Assembly: GCF_028748185.1 (NCBI RefSeq)
Contig: NZ_CP118164.1
Coordinates: 1,178,001-1,242,000 of the forward strand
Length of the DNA: 64,000 bases
Source: Bremerella sp. P1
Lineage (GTDB): Bacteria > Planctomycetota > Planctomycetia > Pirellulales > Pirellulaceae
Direction of reading: 5' to 3'
The notes below the pieces were generated by a model, which saw nothing but the letters and a program-made list of their open reading frames with translations, was not told the DNA's origin and did no database searches. A program made the translations under genes and the position numbers. Position 1 is the stretch's first letter, and every line of letters starts with the position of its first letter. Shown here piece after piece: positions 44,365 through 55,263 of this stretch.

Positions 44365-44643
44365 ATGCAAGACAAACTGGCCGAACTGCGGGAGACCTTG
44401 GTCGAACTGCAGCGAGAACTACGCGAAGTTGACCAGCTGGACGCCGATACCAAATCACGTCTGGAAGGGGTCATGGAATCGATTAACGATGCACTGCATC
44501 GCGAAGACACCGAGGCCCTGACCCATCCTTCGCTGCGAGAAACGATCAACGAAGGAAACTCGCAGCTGGAAGATAGCAGCTATCCTTCTCTGACGCGTAT
44601 CCTGAGTAATCTGGCTGATATCCTGGGCAATAGTGGACTGTAA
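44365..44643 (+). CDS. DUF4404 family small helical protein
   Basis: 92 residues: an N-terminal coiled coil (MQDKLAELRETLVELQREL) and a polar middle, then HPSLRETINEG and SYPSLTRILSNLADILGNSGL. The overall size and the final helix match DUF4404. No leader. Cytoplasmic; function unknown. Lies 127 bp downstream of the pseudoprotease gene on the same strand, behind a hairpin. Confidence 0.85.
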   Translation: MQDKLAELRETLVELQRELREVDQLDADTKSRLEGVMESINDALHREDTEALTHPSLRETINEGNSQLEDSSYPSLTRILSNLADILGNSGL

Positions 44644-44720
44644 GTTGCTTCAATTCGCTTTGGCAATTCGGGGCGAAGCGAAGGGCGTGCGTCATCGCCG
44701 CGTTGCTGTGAGTAAAATTT

Positions 44721-44742
44721 CGGTATTTTAGAAATATTACCG
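44721..44742. promoter_or_regulatory. Imperfect palindrome upstream of the lipoprotein gene
   Basis: CGGTA (44721-44725) pairs with TACCG (44738-44742), with AT-rich bases partly pairing inside. 107 bases before the ATG at 44849; may be an operator. Weak. Confidence 0.3.
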
Positions 44743-44848
44743 AGTCCCAAGCACGAACAGTGGGTTAGATACTTCCGTTCGACAGATTATCGGAACGTCT
44801 GCGAACGCATTGTTCTTATTTATTCCCTATGCTTTGGACCTTCTAAGT

Positions 44849-45313
44849 ATGCCCTCTCCCTCTGATTTTTGTTCGTTTCGCGGTACGCGCGTATCGCTTC
44901 CGATGGCCATGTTCGGCCTGCTGATGTTCATTCCCCTGGTCGGCTGCCAGTCCTCGGTGGACACCGATGGACGCCAGGCCGTTACCGGTGAAATCTCCTT
45001 GAATGGAGCCCCGATTCAATCGGGTTCAATCCGCTTCGAGCCGGTTGGCGGCCAGACGGCCAGTGGCTCGACGATCACCGAAGGCAAATACACGATTCCT
45101 GCCGAAAAGGGACTGAAGCCGGGCAAATACCGTGTGTTTATCAATGCGACCGCACCGGATGCCGAACAACGTTCGGCGGAAGACCTAATGAACAACCCCG
45201 GCCCTCCGAAGAAAGAATTGATCCCGGCCAAGTACAACACCAAGAGCGACGTGACCGTGGAAGTCACTGAGGCCGGCCCCAATCAATTCGACTTCCCGAT
45301 CGAAGGCAAATAA
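44849..45313 (+). CDS. Regulatory-like beta-sandwich lipoprotein paired with DUF1559
   Basis: 154 residues from ATG 44849; an earlier TTG at 44810 is unnecessary. Lipobox LVGC (Cys33) after a hydrophobic leader. Core VTGEISLNGAPIQSGSIRFEP and ITEGKYTIPAEKGLKPGKYRV repeats the pattern of the other lipoproteins, ending NQFDFPIEGK. 138 bp upstream of a DUF1559 gene on the same strand and followed by another such pair, so this looks like a duplicated two-gene unit. Confidence 0.84.
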   Translation: MPSPSDFCSFRGTRVSLPMAMFGLLMFIPLVGCQSSVDTDGRQAVTGEISLNGAPIQSGSIRFEPVGGQTASGSTITEGKYTIPAEKGLKPGKYRVFINATAPDAEQRSAEDLMNNPGPPKKELIPAKYNTKSDVTVEVTEAGPNQFDFPIEGK

Positions 45314-45451
45314 CCTTCGTCCTAAAGAAGGCAGACCTCAATCGCAACAAGCGAAGGACCTGCCTTTCTGCAAACTGGCACGCGGCCGGAATCCGGTGAT
45401 CTGCGTGCAGTCGATACTTTTTATTTCACTTCATTCCCTAGGAACATTGCA

Positions 45452-46375
45452 ATGCGCACTCAATCTTGGATCTCGCGCCGAGGTTTTACCTTGGTCGAAC
45501 TGTTGGTGGTGATCGCCATTATCGGCGTTCTCATCGCCCTGCTCTTACCGGCTGTTCAACAAGCCCGTGAAGCAGCTCGCCGAATCGAATGCAGCGGCAA
45601 CCTCAAGCAGTTGGGGCTGGCCATGCACAACTATCATGACGTGAACAACTCGCTGCCGATCGGCTACATCGGCGACACGACCGGCGACGGTTGGGTCAAA
45701 GGAATTCTGCCGTATATCGAACAGAACGCGATGTACGAACAGTGGACCGAAAGCCAGAACTACAACACCGGCACGAATCAGTCCAACGTCTGCCAAAAGC
45801 GAATCGACCTGATGAGTTGCCCCAGCGATACCGAATCGCAGTGGTACAACAGCATTCCGCAGTACAACTACGCGGTGAACCTGGGTAATACCTCGTCGAC
45901 GCGAGTTTCGCCTCTGAACGGCGTGACCTTCGCTTCCGGTCCTTTCCACAACGAGAACAACGCTGGCGGTACCTGCAAGACGTACGGCTTTCGGGACATC
46001 GTTGACGGAACGAGCAACACGTTGATGCTGATGGAAGTTCGCCAAGGGCTGGAAGCCACCGACCTCCGTGGTCTGACATGGTGGGGTCCTGGCTCAGGCG
46101 TCACGGCCCACTACGGTCCGAATACGACTTCGCCGGATGCACTCAATAGTGGCTTCTGCAAAAACAATCCCCAGCGTGGCATGCCTTGCCAAGGTTATAC
46201 GGGAATCTCCGATGCTTCGAATCCGCTGATCTTCTCCTCGCGTAGCCAACACCCTGGTGGTGTTCAGGTTTCGCTGTCGGATGGATCGACTCGCTTCATC
46301 CCTGAAACCGTCGACATCGCTACCTGGCGGGCTCTGGGAACGATGAACCAGGGCGAAGTCGTTACCCTTCCGTAA
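45452..46375 (+). CDS. DUF1559 prepilin-like secreted protein
   Basis: 307 residues from ATG 45452. [14 protein letters not shown] leader with cleavage after Gly11, [23 protein letters not shown], and C-terminal [19 protein letters not shown], all DUF1559 signatures. [12 protein letters not shown] near the centre is a second family motif. Downstream of the paired lipoprotein and closed by a strong terminator, so the two genes probably form a transcription unit. Confidence 0.94.
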   Translation: MRTQSWISRRGFTLVELLVVIAIIGVLIALLLPAVQQAREAARRIECSGNLKQLGLAMHNYHDVNNSLPIGYIGDTTGDGWVKGILPYIEQNAMYEQWTESQNYNTGTNQSNVCQKRIDLMSCPSDTESQWYNSIPQYNYAVNLGNTSSTRVSPLNGVTFASGPFHNENNAGGTCKTYGFRDIVDGTSNTLMLMEVRQGLEATDLRGLTWWGPGSGVTAHYGPNTTSPDALNSGFCKNNPQRGMPCQGYTGISDASNPLIFSSRSQHPGGVQVSLSDGSTRFIPETVDIATWRALGTMNQGEVVTLP

Positions 46376-46407
46376 CACGCATCCATTCAAACTGATCGTT
46401 CCGTAGT

Positions 46408-46441
46408 AAAGCCACCTGCCAAAACGCAGGTGGCTTTTTTT
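46408..46441 (+). terminator. Strong Rho-independent terminator
   Basis: Arms AAAGCCACCTGC (46408-46419) and GCAGGTGGCTTT (46426-46437), 12-bp stem with a 6-nt loop and seven T (46435-46441). Ends the first tandem lipoprotein/DUF1559 unit. Confidence 0.92.
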
Positions 46442-46486
46442 GCGCCGTTTTATTTCTGCATGTAAGTTGTTGCTGGCGTTTATGTT

Positions 46487-46515
46487 TTGACAAACTTATT
46501 GATTCTTCTAACAAA
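46487..46515 (+). promoter_or_regulatory. Candidate promoter of the second lipoprotein/DUF1559 unit
   Basis: TTGACA (46487-46492) is a full -35 match; the best -10 at 16-17 bp is TAACAA, a weak match. It lies 130 bp before the ATG at 46648, right after the upstream terminator. Confidence 0.35.
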
Positions 46516-46647
46516 ATGACAATAAAGCGGCGTCATAAGATCTCTCACCGCGCTGAAACCCTGCAACATCTCATCCCAACATGATCTTCGTCGCTTTCCC
46601 CTAAGAGCGTCGATTGCCTTATCCATCGTCTAGCGCGGAAGTTCTTT

Positions 46648-47052
46648 ATGTTCATTCGTTTTGTGGGGCAGTGCGCGCTGCTCAGTTTATTGATTTCGAT
46701 CGTGGGTTGCTCGGGGAATTCCGGCATTCAGCAGGTCTCCGGAATTGTTACGCTCGATGGGCAACCTTGCCCTGGGCTATTCGTTCTATTCACACCGCTG
46801 GAAGGCGAGTCACGCACTTCCTCCCGCGGACAAACCGATCAAGAGGGAAAGTTCACGCTGCGTTACACGTCGCAGATCCAAGGTGCCCAAGTCGGAAAAC
46901 ACCTGGTGCAAATCTCACCGAATCCTGAGCCCGAGCCAGGGATTCCGAAGGTCAAGATTCCGCCGCGATACAACCGCTCGTCGACGCTGAATGCTGTTGT
47001 CCAAGAAGGCAGCAAAAACGAATTTCAATTCGATTTGACCAGCGGCAAATAG
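46648..47052 (+). CDS. Regulatory-like beta-sandwich lipoprotein paired with DUF1559
   Basis: 134 residues from ATG 46648. Lipobox VGC (Cys21). Core VSGIVTLDGQPCPGLFVLFTP, QTDQEGKFTLRYTS and VGKHLVQISP follow the pattern of the other copies; the end ..NEFQFDLTSGK mirrors the copy at 44849. 77 bp before a DUF1559 gene. Probably the duplicate of the unit at 44849-46375. Confidence 0.86.
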   Translation: MFIRFVGQCALLSLLISIVGCSGNSGIQQVSGIVTLDGQPCPGLFVLFTPLEGESRTSSRGQTDQEGKFTLRYTSQIQGAQVGKHLVQISPNPEPEPGIPKVKIPPRYNRSSTLNAVVQEGSKNEFQFDLTSGK

Positions 47053-47129
47053 TTCACACATTGATTTCGCGATAAATCTTTCGCCGTAATTCTATCTATC
47101 ATCTGATTCGTATTTTCCAGGAGGTTTCG

Positions 47130-48002
<873 letters not shown>

Positions 48003-48031
48003 AAAACCACGGCGCGACACTTCGCATCGAG

Positions 48032-48817
48032 CTACATGCTAAACGGATTGCCTGAGTCAGGTCGTGGCTCAGGCTCCTTTGGCTGATCGACCAGGCAATA
48101 GGTGTGGTAAAGCACCGCGTAGGCACAACTGAGCCAGATGATCGCCGGGATCACACCGACGATACACAGCAACATGCCGCCGATAAAAATCAGAACCGAC
48201 ATCGCCATCAACGCGAGCAGTGTCCCTTCGCGGCCTTCGGTCATATGCCAGCTTTCCTTCATCGCTTCGATCATTCCCATCTTTCGATCGACGATAAGGT
48301 ACTCGACAAACGCGAGCTTTATCAGCAGATAGAGCCCAGGCACGATTAACAGCAGCAGACCGACCAAGATAAGGATGGCCTTCAAAAGGCCTGCTCCGAT
48401 GGCATTCAAATAATTGCGAGAGAACGCGCCGAAGATATCGCTCAATGTGAATGGCTCGTACCGGGCTGCTTTCAGGAAGACCCAAGAGAGCCCCATCGAA
48501 AGCGGCGTGGCCACGATGATGTCATATGCCTGCGAGAATACCCACAAGCCTATCGCCGTTTCGTCATCAGTTGGCGTGACGATGTTCTCGAGGTTGTCTG
48601 CTGGAATGCGGATCAACCCACAAACCAACGAGTACCCCAGAAACGCCCAGAACCAACGGGACATCAACTCCCACCCCATCCTCAGTGCATCCATGCAACT
48701 GGCATCACACACCAACCCAGTGCGCGTGCTTGGTATTACCGGGGCTTCGGTAATTTCCGAATGAGGTGATGCGAAGGGGTTTTCGGGCTGAGGGTCACTC
48801 GAGAAGTCACTCGTCAA
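48032..48817 (-). CDS. Multi-pass membrane protein with NPFASP motif, DUF975/GDPD-membrane-like
   Basis: 261 residues from TTG 48817, which follows an AAGGAAG site. Acidic N-terminus contains ENPFASPHSE (residues 12-21). Four to six hydrophobic segments follow; LLLIVPGLYLLIKLAFVEYLIVD and GMIEAMKESWHMTEG resemble the amphipathic loop of DUF975 and of the glycerophosphodiester-phosphodiesterase membrane domain family, where the loop often reads 'A...S..L..G'. C-terminus ends NPFSM. Downstream of the PQQ-propeller gene on the same strand. Role unknown. Confidence 0.7.
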   Translation of the reverse strand: MTSDFSSDPQPENPFASPHSEITEAPVIPSTRTGLVCDASCMDALRMGWELMSRWFWAFLGYSLVCGLIRIPADNLENIVTPTDDETAIGLWVFSQAYDIIVATPLSMGLSWVFLKAARYEPFTLSDIFGAFSRNYLNAIGAGLLKAILILVGLLLLIVPGLYLLIKLAFVEYLIVDRKMGMIEAMKESWHMTEGREGTLLALMAMSVLIFIGGMLLCIVGVIPAIIWLSCAYAVLYHTYCLVDQPKEPEPRPDSGNPFSM

Positions 48818-48889
48818 AGCTGCTTCCTTACCGCCAAACGCTTAGTCCATCGGCGACTGACAATGTGTGTTGCGTCGAGCAAAGCTCCA

Positions 48890-50143
48890 CTACTTCGCAC
48901 CAAGTGCGTACAAGTGCGAATACGTACGCAGGTACATCACACCATCAGAAACCGAAGGAGTCGATTCACTTCCTTCACCCAGACTGGTATCACCGAGAAC
49001 TTCCAGGTTCTCATCGGCCGAGACGACCATCAGGTTCCCTTCTTCCGAGATGCAGAACAAGCGATTGCCAACGCGAATAGGTGAGCCATAGTAGTTGCCA
49101 CCAACACGTTTCTGCCCAAGCACTTTTCCGGTCTTGGCATCCAGGCAGCTGACAATGCCTTTGTCGTACCAGACGAAGACTTTGTCGTCGTAGGTAACCG
49201 GCGTCGGCACGTAGCTGGCCTGACGAGAAAGTCGCCATGCCAGTTTGGGCTCGCCACCGTTGGGATCGACAGCGCTGACGGTGTTACCGCCGCCGCCTGA
49301 ACCGCTGGAACCGAGAATCAAGTCGCCTGCGATGACGGGCGACGAAACACTTCGCATATTGAAGACCTGTTCGGCCCAAAGCTGCTCGCCTGTCTCTGGA
49401 TCGTGCGCGGCGATGCCGTGTGCACTGCTGTTGGCGATCAGAACCTTCTTGCCATCTTTCATTTCATACACGCATGGAACTGAGTAGGCCGCAACGTCGC
49501 TGTCGCGTTTGGTTTCCCAAAGCTTTTCACCGGTCTTCCGATCGAACGCAACCAGGCGGCTGTTGCCAACGGGACGATCTTTCAGCTTGCGTTCGTCTCC
49601 CAACTGCATCAGCGAGATGATCACCTTGTCTTCAAAGATCATCGGCGAAGTCCCAAAGCCGTGCTGGCTGACCCAAGGCCCCAGGTCGACACGCCACGAC
49701 GTGCCGCCGTCGTGATCCAACGCGACCAACTGCGTGTGTTCGTCATCGGCCCAGGCAACATAGATGTGCACATCGTCTACCGCAGGGCTGCACGATGCGT
49801 AGCTGCTCTTGCTGTGCAGATGGCTGGCGGCAGCAGGAAAAGCAACCTTCCAAACTTCTTCGCCCGTGTTCGCGTCGAGACACAACACATACCGCAGCCC
49901 AGAATCAGGGTCGGCACTCATCAAAAAGACACGATTGCCCCAGATCGTCGGAGACGAGTGCCCTAGACCTGGCAGTTCGACCTTCCACTTGAAATCTTCC
50001 TCAGTCGGTGCGGACGGGAAGTTCACATCAGCCGCGATGCCATTTCCATTGGGTCCGCGAAAACGGGTCCACTCTTGGGCGACCACCGAAGATGCAACGA
50101 CACTCGTCAAGACAACGGCGAGCACTAGGCGAATTGTCGACAT
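48890..50143 (-). CDS. Secreted PQQ-like beta-propeller protein (BamB-like)
   Basis: 417 residues from ATG 50143. Leader ends VVAQ. WTRFRGPNGNGIA opens the mature chain, typical of planctomycete propellers, followed by repeated LDANTGEEVWKV, FDRKTGEKLWETK, HDPETGEQLWAE and LDAKTGKVLGQK blade signatures of the PQQ/quinoprotein repeat. About seven blades. No quinoprotein catalytic Asp can be assigned, so it may be structural or binding rather than a dehydrogenase. Upstream of the NPFASP membrane-protein gene, gap 72 bp. Divergent from a sulfatase gene. Confidence 0.9.
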   Translation of the reverse strand: MSTIRLVLAVVLTSVVASSVVAQEWTRFRGPNGNGIAADVNFPSAPTEEDFKWKVELPGLGHSSPTIWGNRVFLMSADPDSGLRYVLCLDANTGEEVWKVAFPAAASHLHSKSSYASCSPAVDDVHIYVAWADDEHTQLVALDHDGGTSWRVDLGPWVSQHGFGTSPMIFEDKVIISLMQLGDERKLKDRPVGNSRLVAFDRKTGEKLWETKRDSDVAAYSVPCVYEMKDGKKVLIANSSAHGIAAHDPETGEQLWAEQVFNMRSVSSPVIAGDLILGSSGSGGGGNTVSAVDPNGGEPKLAWRLSRQASYVPTPVTYDDKVFVWYDKGIVSCLDAKTGKVLGQKRVGGNYYGSPIRVGNRLFCISEEGNLMVVSADENLEVLGDTSLGEGSESTPSVSDGVMYLRTYSHLYALGAK

Positions 50144-50365
50144 AATTATCTACCGAATAGAAAAAGGCAGGACTTCAGGAAGGAGCATTCGACATCGATG
50201 GTAATCGGTTTTTCCGCCAATTTCCACGACAGATCCATCCACGAACGGTGATAAATGTTCAGGTTTTTTAACCGTTTATTTCGTTGCGACTCGAATTTTT
50301 GCGGTTCTAGAATGGCAGTAAGCCGCGGAAACCCCACTTGTCCAACTACTTGAGGAACCAGGATT

Positions 50366-51958
50366 ATGAGTCTCCACCCGTTCTATCGCATGCTAAGTCT
50401 GTTAACGATCGTTTTATTAGGTCTATCTAATCCTGTGCTGGCAGATGACTCGCCGCCGAATATCCTTGTCCTTTGGGGAGATGACATCGGTTGGCAAAAC
50501 GTCAGCGCCTATGGCATGGGGACAATGGGCTACACCACGCCCAACATCGACCGCATTGCCAAGGAAGGTCTACGCTTTACTGATCACTATGCCCAGCCAA
50601 GTTGCACGGCGGGTCGAGCGGCATTTATCACCGGACAGTACCCCATTCGATCTGGAATGACGACCGTTGGCCGGCCAGGTGATGTCCTAGGGCTTCAGGC
50701 CGCATCCCCTTGTCTCGCTGAAGTTCTCAAAGAAGCGGGCTACGCGACCGGTCACTTTGGCAAGAATCACTTGGGCGATCGCAACGAACACCTACCGACT
50801 GTTCATGGATTCGACGAGTTTTACGGCAACCTCTATCACTTGAATACTCAGGAAGAAGCCGAGCAGCGGGACTATCAGCGATTCGGAAAGGAGTACTCCG
50901 GTAGCCTGGAAGAATACGAAAAGAAATTTGGCACGCGAGGTGTGATTCATTCGTTCTCCACAGAAGAAGATGATGAGACCGTCGATCCACGGTTCGGCAA
51001 AGTTGGCAAGCAAACCATCGAAGATACCGGCCCGCTAACTCAGGAACGCATGAAGAACTTCGACGCAGGCGAAGTCATCCCCAAAGCGACCGCATTCATG
51101 GAGAAGGCAAAGAAAGCGGACAAGCCTTTCTTTGTCTGGCTGAACACTTCCCGTATGCATTTGTACACCCGGTTGAATGACGAGTGGCGCTATGCTGCCG
51201 AGAAGTATACCTCGGAAGCCGATATCCACGGTAGCGGCATGCTTCAGCACGACCATGACGTCGGGCTTGTGCTCGACTTCCTGGAAGAAGCTGGGCTCAG
51301 TGATAACACGATTGTCTGGTATTCCACCGATAACGGTCCCGAGCATTCGTCTTGGCCACATGGAGCCACGACTCCTTTCCGCGGTGAAAAAATGACGACC
51401 TATGAAGGTGGCGTTCGCGTTATCTCCATGCTCCGCTGGCCTGGCGTTGTCGAAGCTGGCAAGACACTTAACGGTATCCAGGCACACCAGGATATGTTTA
51501 CGAGCCTGGCCGCTGCCGCTGGCGTCGAGGATGTTCACGAGAAGCTGCTTCAGGAGAAGAAGCAGTACATCGATGGCGTGAATAACATTCCGTACTGGAC
51601 CGGCGAATCCGAAAAGTCGGCACGAGACCTGATCTTCCACTACTACGAGAGCAAGCTTACGGCTGTCCGGATGGGCCCCTGGAAGTTCCACTTCTCAACC
51701 AAGGAAGACTACTACGCCAATGTCATTCCTCGCACTGTGCCTCTGGTCTTCAATATTCGCATGGACCCATTTGAATCGTTCGACAACAAGGATGCTTACG
51801 GTCATCTGATGCAAAAGGTCTCGTGGTTGCTGGCTCCGATGGGCGAACAGATGAACCATCATCTGGAAACGCTCGCCAAGTATCCGCCTGTTCAAGGAGG
51901 GCAGTCTTTCGACATGTCGAATGTGATCCAGGAATTCATCGACAAGGCTCAGCAGTAG
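50366..51958 (+). CDS. Secreted sulfatase with CTAGR maturation motif
   Basis: 530 residues from ATG 50366. Leader ends [18 protein letters not shown] metal site; [14 protein letters not shown] carries Cys80 in the C-x-A-x-R variant of the formylglycine motif, which is known in a subset of type I sulfatases. GKNHLGDR and [12 protein letters not shown] complete the active site. Long enough for the larger arylsulfatase subfamily. Free-standing, closed by a strong terminator. Substrate unknown. Confidence 0.93.
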   Translation: MSLHPFYRMLSLLTIVLLGLSNPVLADDSPPNILVLWGDDIGWQNVSAYGMGTMGYTTPNIDRIAKEGLRFTDHYAQPSCTAGRAAFITGQYPIRSGMTTVGRPGDVLGLQAASPCLAEVLKEAGYATGHFGKNHLGDRNEHLPTVHGFDEFYGNLYHLNTQEEAEQRDYQRFGKEYSGSLEEYEKKFGTRGVIHSFSTEEDDETVDPRFGKVGKQTIEDTGPLTQERMKNFDAGEVIPKATAFMEKAKKADKPFFVWLNTSRMHLYTRLNDEWRYAAEKYTSEADIHGSGMLQHDHDVGLVLDFLEEAGLSDNTIVWYSTDNGPEHSSWPHGATTPFRGEKMTTYEGGVRVISMLRWPGVVEAGKTLNGIQAHQDMFTSLAAAAGVEDVHEKLLQEKKQYIDGVNNIPYWTGESEKSARDLIFHYYESKLTAVRMGPWKFHFSTKEDYYANVIPRTVPLVFNIRMDPFESFDNKDAYGHLMQKVSWLLAPMGEQMNHHLETLAKYPPVQGGQSFDMSNVIQEFIDKAQQ

Positions 51959-51985
51959 ATTTGCTCGCAATTAGCGCAAACAAAT

Positions 51986-52017
51986 GGCCGGCAGATTCTC
52001 TATCTGTCGGCCTTTTT
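51986..52017 (+). terminator. Terminator of the CTAGR sulfatase gene
   Basis: GGCCGGCAGA (51986-51995) pairs with TCTGTCGGCC (52003-52012) with one G-T wobble and a 7-nt loop, followed by five T (52013-52017). Confidence 0.85.
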
Positions 52018-52097
52018 GCTTTCCGATGCCTACTTCTGCTTAGCGAATGCCCTTGGTGCGCCAGAAGATCTCACTCAGGTGCCGAAGAAATCTCTTC

Positions 52098-53120
52098 TTA
52101 AGAAGTGGCCTTGCGCGAGTCGAGGCTGGCGATCCACTGCACAACGCGGTGGTCCATCCAGCGGCGATCAGGCACGATGCTCTTGGAGGTAATGAAACCC
52201 AAGTGGCCACCGCCGCGGGTGACTTCTAATTCGACACTACCCGACCGCGGATGCTTGTCGAAGATCTCGACCGGGATGACGCTGTCGTCATCGGCGGTGA
52301 GAATGAGCCCGGGGATCTTGATGTTCTTGAGTACTGGGGCCGAACTTGCCTTGGCGTAGTAATCTTCCGCCGACTCAAAGCCACATTGGGGTGCGGTGAA
52401 GATCGAGTCAAACTCGATGATACGGCCCGGCTTCTCGGTGAAGCGAAAACCATCGTAGAAGTTTTCGTCCTTTGCCAGACGACCTTCAACCAGGTTCACC
52501 AGACGCCGCGAGAAGTCCCAATCGTAGACGCGATTAAAACCTCGGTTCATATTCCGGCAGCAGTAAGCCAAGTCGATCGGTGGTGCGACCGCCATCACGC
52601 TGTCGACGCCGCCAATGCGTCCGCTACCCATCTCGCCGGATAGCTTCAGGACGATGTTGGCTCCCATGCTGAAGCCACACAAGGTCAGCGGCGAACCGAG
52701 ACACAGGGCGCTGATCGTTTCTACGCAGTGGGCGATGTCGTCACTGCATCCGGCATGGAAGGGACGTTTGGCCAAGTGATGCCCTGCTCCGCAACCTCGC
52801 AGGTCGACGCGGAACGAGCGAATGCCGAGCGAATTCAGCTTGTGCGCAATTCGCACGAGGTAGCCGCTGCTATGACAACCACCCAGTCCGTGAATCAGCA
52901 GAACGGTACGATCGCCCGGTTTCCAACTTTTCGGGCAGTCGTCGTGCAGGACAATTTGGTCGCCGTCTTCGAAAAGAACCAAATGCTGCCGGGCGGTGTA
53001 CGGAAGGTTGTGACCAAACCAGTAAGCGCCGAGGATCGTCTGCGCGTGGGAATTCCTCAGCAATGGATGAGGCTTAAAAGGCCTCACCGAGGTCAGAACA
53101 TAAGGAGATCGGGCCAACAT
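52098..53120 (-). CDS. yheT: YheT-type alpha/beta hydrolase
   Basis: 340 residues from ATG 53120. Cytoplasmic or peripheral hydrolase of the YheT/ABHD1-3 family. Opening FKPHPLLRNSHAQTIL with the family's 'NPHxQT'-like wording, oxyanion motif LLIHGLGGCHSS, nucleophile elbow LCGFSMGANIVLKL, and acid/base ADDDSVIP and GGGHLGF. Length normal. Follows the sigma-54 activator gene by 46 bp on the same strand, so it may share a transcript; no functional link is apparent. Confidence 0.92.
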   Translation of the reverse strand: MLARSPYVLTSVRPFKPHPLLRNSHAQTILGAYWFGHNLPYTARQHLVLFEDGDQIVLHDDCPKSWKPGDRTVLLIHGLGGCHSSGYLVRIAHKLNSLGIRSFRVDLRGCGAGHHLAKRPFHAGCSDDIAHCVETISALCLGSPLTLCGFSMGANIVLKLSGEMGSGRIGGVDSVMAVAPPIDLAYCCRNMNRGFNRVYDWDFSRRLVNLVEGRLAKDENFYDGFRFTEKPGRIIEFDSIFTAPQCGFESAEDYYAKASSAPVLKNIKIPGLILTADDDSVIPVEIFDKHPRSGSVELEVTRGGGHLGFITSKSIVPDRRWMDHRVVQWIASLDSRKATS

Positions 53121-53166
53121 CGTTCAGCTCCAGGGGGTTACCCTGCCATCCATGCGTTTCGTCTTA

Positions 53167-55005
53167 CTAGCGCTGAATTTGGTATTCTTCGATCTTGCGA
53201 TACAACGTCGCACGGCTCGTACCCAATAATTTTACGGCTTCTGGGATGCTCCCTCCAGTTCTGGATAGAGCTTCTTCAATCAATTTCTTTTCCCAGAAGT
53301 CAAACCTTAACGACTCAGGCTCGTTCAAACCTGCGTCTCTGAGGCCTAAATCATGCGGTTGTATCGCCTCGCCATCCGCCAAAACGACGCTGCTATCGAT
53401 CACGTTTCGAAGCTGCCGAACATTGCCTGGCCAGTTGTAGTCAGCCAGCTTCTGTTTGGCGCTGTCCGAAAGGGTAAGCAGCGGTCGTCCGTGCGTCTTC
53501 CGGAAGTGCTCCAGGAAATGTTCCGCCAGCAGCACAACGTCGTCCCCGCGATCTCGAAGGGGAGGAATGTATAACTCAAAAACGCTCAATCGGTAATAGA
53601 GATCTTCCCGAAATCGTTTCTCACGAACGAATTCCGCCAAATCTCGGTTGGTCGCGGCAATCACACGAACGTCGACGCTGACTTCCTTAGTGGCTCCTAA
53701 GGGAAGAAATGGATGCCCTTCCAAGATTCTGAGAAGCTTGGCCTGACCATCGAGCGTCAGTTCGCCCACTTCGTCTAAAAACAAAGTTCCCGTGTCAGCT
53801 TGCTGGAAAAAGCCAATATGGTCGGAGTCGGCCCCGGTAAAAGCCCCCTTCTTGTGACCAAACAGCTGGCTCTCGATGAGATTCTCAGGCAGGGCCGCGC
53901 AGTTGACGCTGAGCATCGGGCGATCGGCTCGATTGGATGCCTTGTGCAGGGCTCTGGCGACAAGCTCTTTACCGCTGCCACTTTCCCCGCGAACTAGGAC
54001 ACATCCGCCCGCCTTCGAGATTCGGGTGATCTTTTGCTTCAACTCACCCATCGCGGGGCTTTCGCCGATCAGCTCGTCGAACGCAGCCGATTTGTCGACT
54101 AATTGCTGATAACTGGCCTGCAACTGGGTCACTTTCCAGGCCCGTAGCAACGCAATCGTCAGGATATTACCGACCGAAATCGCAAAATCGAGTTCGTTAT
54201 GCCAGAAGCGTTCCTGCTTGCGGTACAGGTGCAGGGCTCCGAAGGCCTTCTTCTTATGAATCAGCGGCACACAGATCGCATCGGCGAAGTGCGTCAGTTT
54301 TTTGCTGGTATCGCCTTGTGCTTCGTTGGCAATCCAGACGGCATTCCCTTTCTGGGTGACGATCTCGGTCAGGGCCTCGCTCAGTGGAGCCGGGCCTTCG
54401 GTGTCTTCGGGGTAAACCCGCTTGGCCCTTAACTGTCCATCGTCGCTAAGCCATAAAAAACCGACAACAACCGCTTTGGTCTGCTCTTTCACCATCTCCA
54501 AGGTGACTTGAATGATGGTATTCGGGTCTTCTTCGCCGAGCAGCCGGATCGCGAACTGGTGCAGAAGCAGCAAGCGCTGGGCTTGCTGGTAGTCCTTAAG
54601 CTCCTTAAGTGCTATCAGGTTCGTATCTTGCGGATTGACCGGCATGTTGCGGACGATCGTCTGCGTGATGCTCGGCGGCAGCTCATCGTGCGAAGTGGGA
54701 GGCTGAGCGCTGTGATTGAAGCTGAATTCCGTGTCGCCGATCTTCAGGCGACATCCGTCGGTCAATTCCGCCTCGTCGATCGGCTGATCATCGAGAAAAC
54801 TGCCATTACGGCTTTCACGATCTTTCACGAACCATTTGCCGTTCCGCAGAAAAATGGCGGCATGCACCCGCGAACAGAGGGGGTCGGTCAGCGTTACATC
54901 ACACTCCAAACCACGACCAATGAGGTTATCGCGCGAGTCGTCTAAGGGAAAGTTCTTCCCCGGACCGTTACCTGATATGGTTTTAAGGTAGCTGTAAATC
55001 GCCAT
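53167..55005 (-). CDS. Sigma-54 activator with FHA and GAF domains
   Basis: 612 residues from ATG 55005. FHA domain about 1-97 (LIGRGLECDVTL, SRVHAAIF, DRESRNGSFLDD), which reads phosphothreonine; GAF domain about 130-300 (KAVVVGFLWLS, HFADAICVPLIHKKKAFG); AAA+ domain about 315-545 with Walker A GESGSGKE near 339, the sigma-54 contact loop GAFTGA near 387 and GTLFLDEVGELT; Fis-type HTH at the C-terminus (EAVKLLGTSRATLYRKIEEY). No receiver domain, so control is probably by phosphopeptide and small-molecule binding. Divergent from the Prc-protease gene across 337 bp. Confidence 0.95.
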   Translation of the reverse strand: MAIYSYLKTISGNGPGKNFPLDDSRDNLIGRGLECDVTLTDPLCSRVHAAIFLRNGKWFVKDRESRNGSFLDDQPIDEAELTDGCRLKIGDTEFSFNHSAQPPTSHDELPPSITQTIVRNMPVNPQDTNLIALKELKDYQQAQRLLLLHQFAIRLLGEEDPNTIIQVTLEMVKEQTKAVVVGFLWLSDDGQLRAKRVYPEDTEGPAPLSEALTEIVTQKGNAVWIANEAQGDTSKKLTHFADAICVPLIHKKKAFGALHLYRKQERFWHNELDFAISVGNILTIALLRAWKVTQLQASYQQLVDKSAAFDELIGESPAMGELKQKITRISKAGGCVLVRGESGSGKELVARALHKASNRADRPMLSVNCAALPENLIESQLFGHKKGAFTGADSDHIGFFQQADTGTLFLDEVGELTLDGQAKLLRILEGHPFLPLGATKEVSVDVRVIAATNRDLAEFVREKRFREDLYYRLSVFELYIPPLRDRGDDVVLLAEHFLEHFRKTHGRPLLTLSDSAKQKLADYNWPGNVRQLRNVIDSSVVLADGEAIQPHDLGLRDAGLNEPESLRFDFWEKKLIEEALSRTGGSIPEAVKLLGTSRATLYRKIEEYQIQR

Positions 55006-55234
55006 TAGTTCGGCCGAAATCCCCCCTGGGTTTCTCTACGTGGCAAGCATCTTGGGTGGTCCGCGTTAAATTCAGCACTTGTCTTATCTTACGGAATTTC
55101 CGCTTGGATCTTCCAGTCGGGTCACGAAAATCGAGCAGGAAAAGATGGAATTGCTTTGCAAGCGAACCAACTTTCGTGGGTTAGCCCACGTACTGATAGA
55201 GGCTCGCTGATCTATTCGGGTTAAGGCATTCGCC
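55006..55234. other. Divergent region between the sigma-54 activator and protease genes
   Basis: Part of a 337-bp gap that ends at 55342. No sigma-54-type (-24/-12) GG/GC site, palindrome or RNA gene was found in this stretch. Confidence 0.4.
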
Positions 55235-55263
55235 TTGAGTCGAGTTGCCGACCTAGATAGGAT
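55235..55263 (+). promoter_or_regulatory. Candidate promoter of the Prc-type protease gene
   Basis: TTGAGT (55235-55240) and TAGGAT (55258-55263), each four of six to consensus, spaced 17 bp. About 70 bp before the ATG at 55343. Confidence 0.35.

Noticed and set aside
45328-45366. Possible terminator between the lipoprotein and DUF1559 genes at 45313-45452
   Set aside because: AAGGCAG/CTGCCTT pair has a 25-nt loop and no T-run; the two genes appear to act as one unit.
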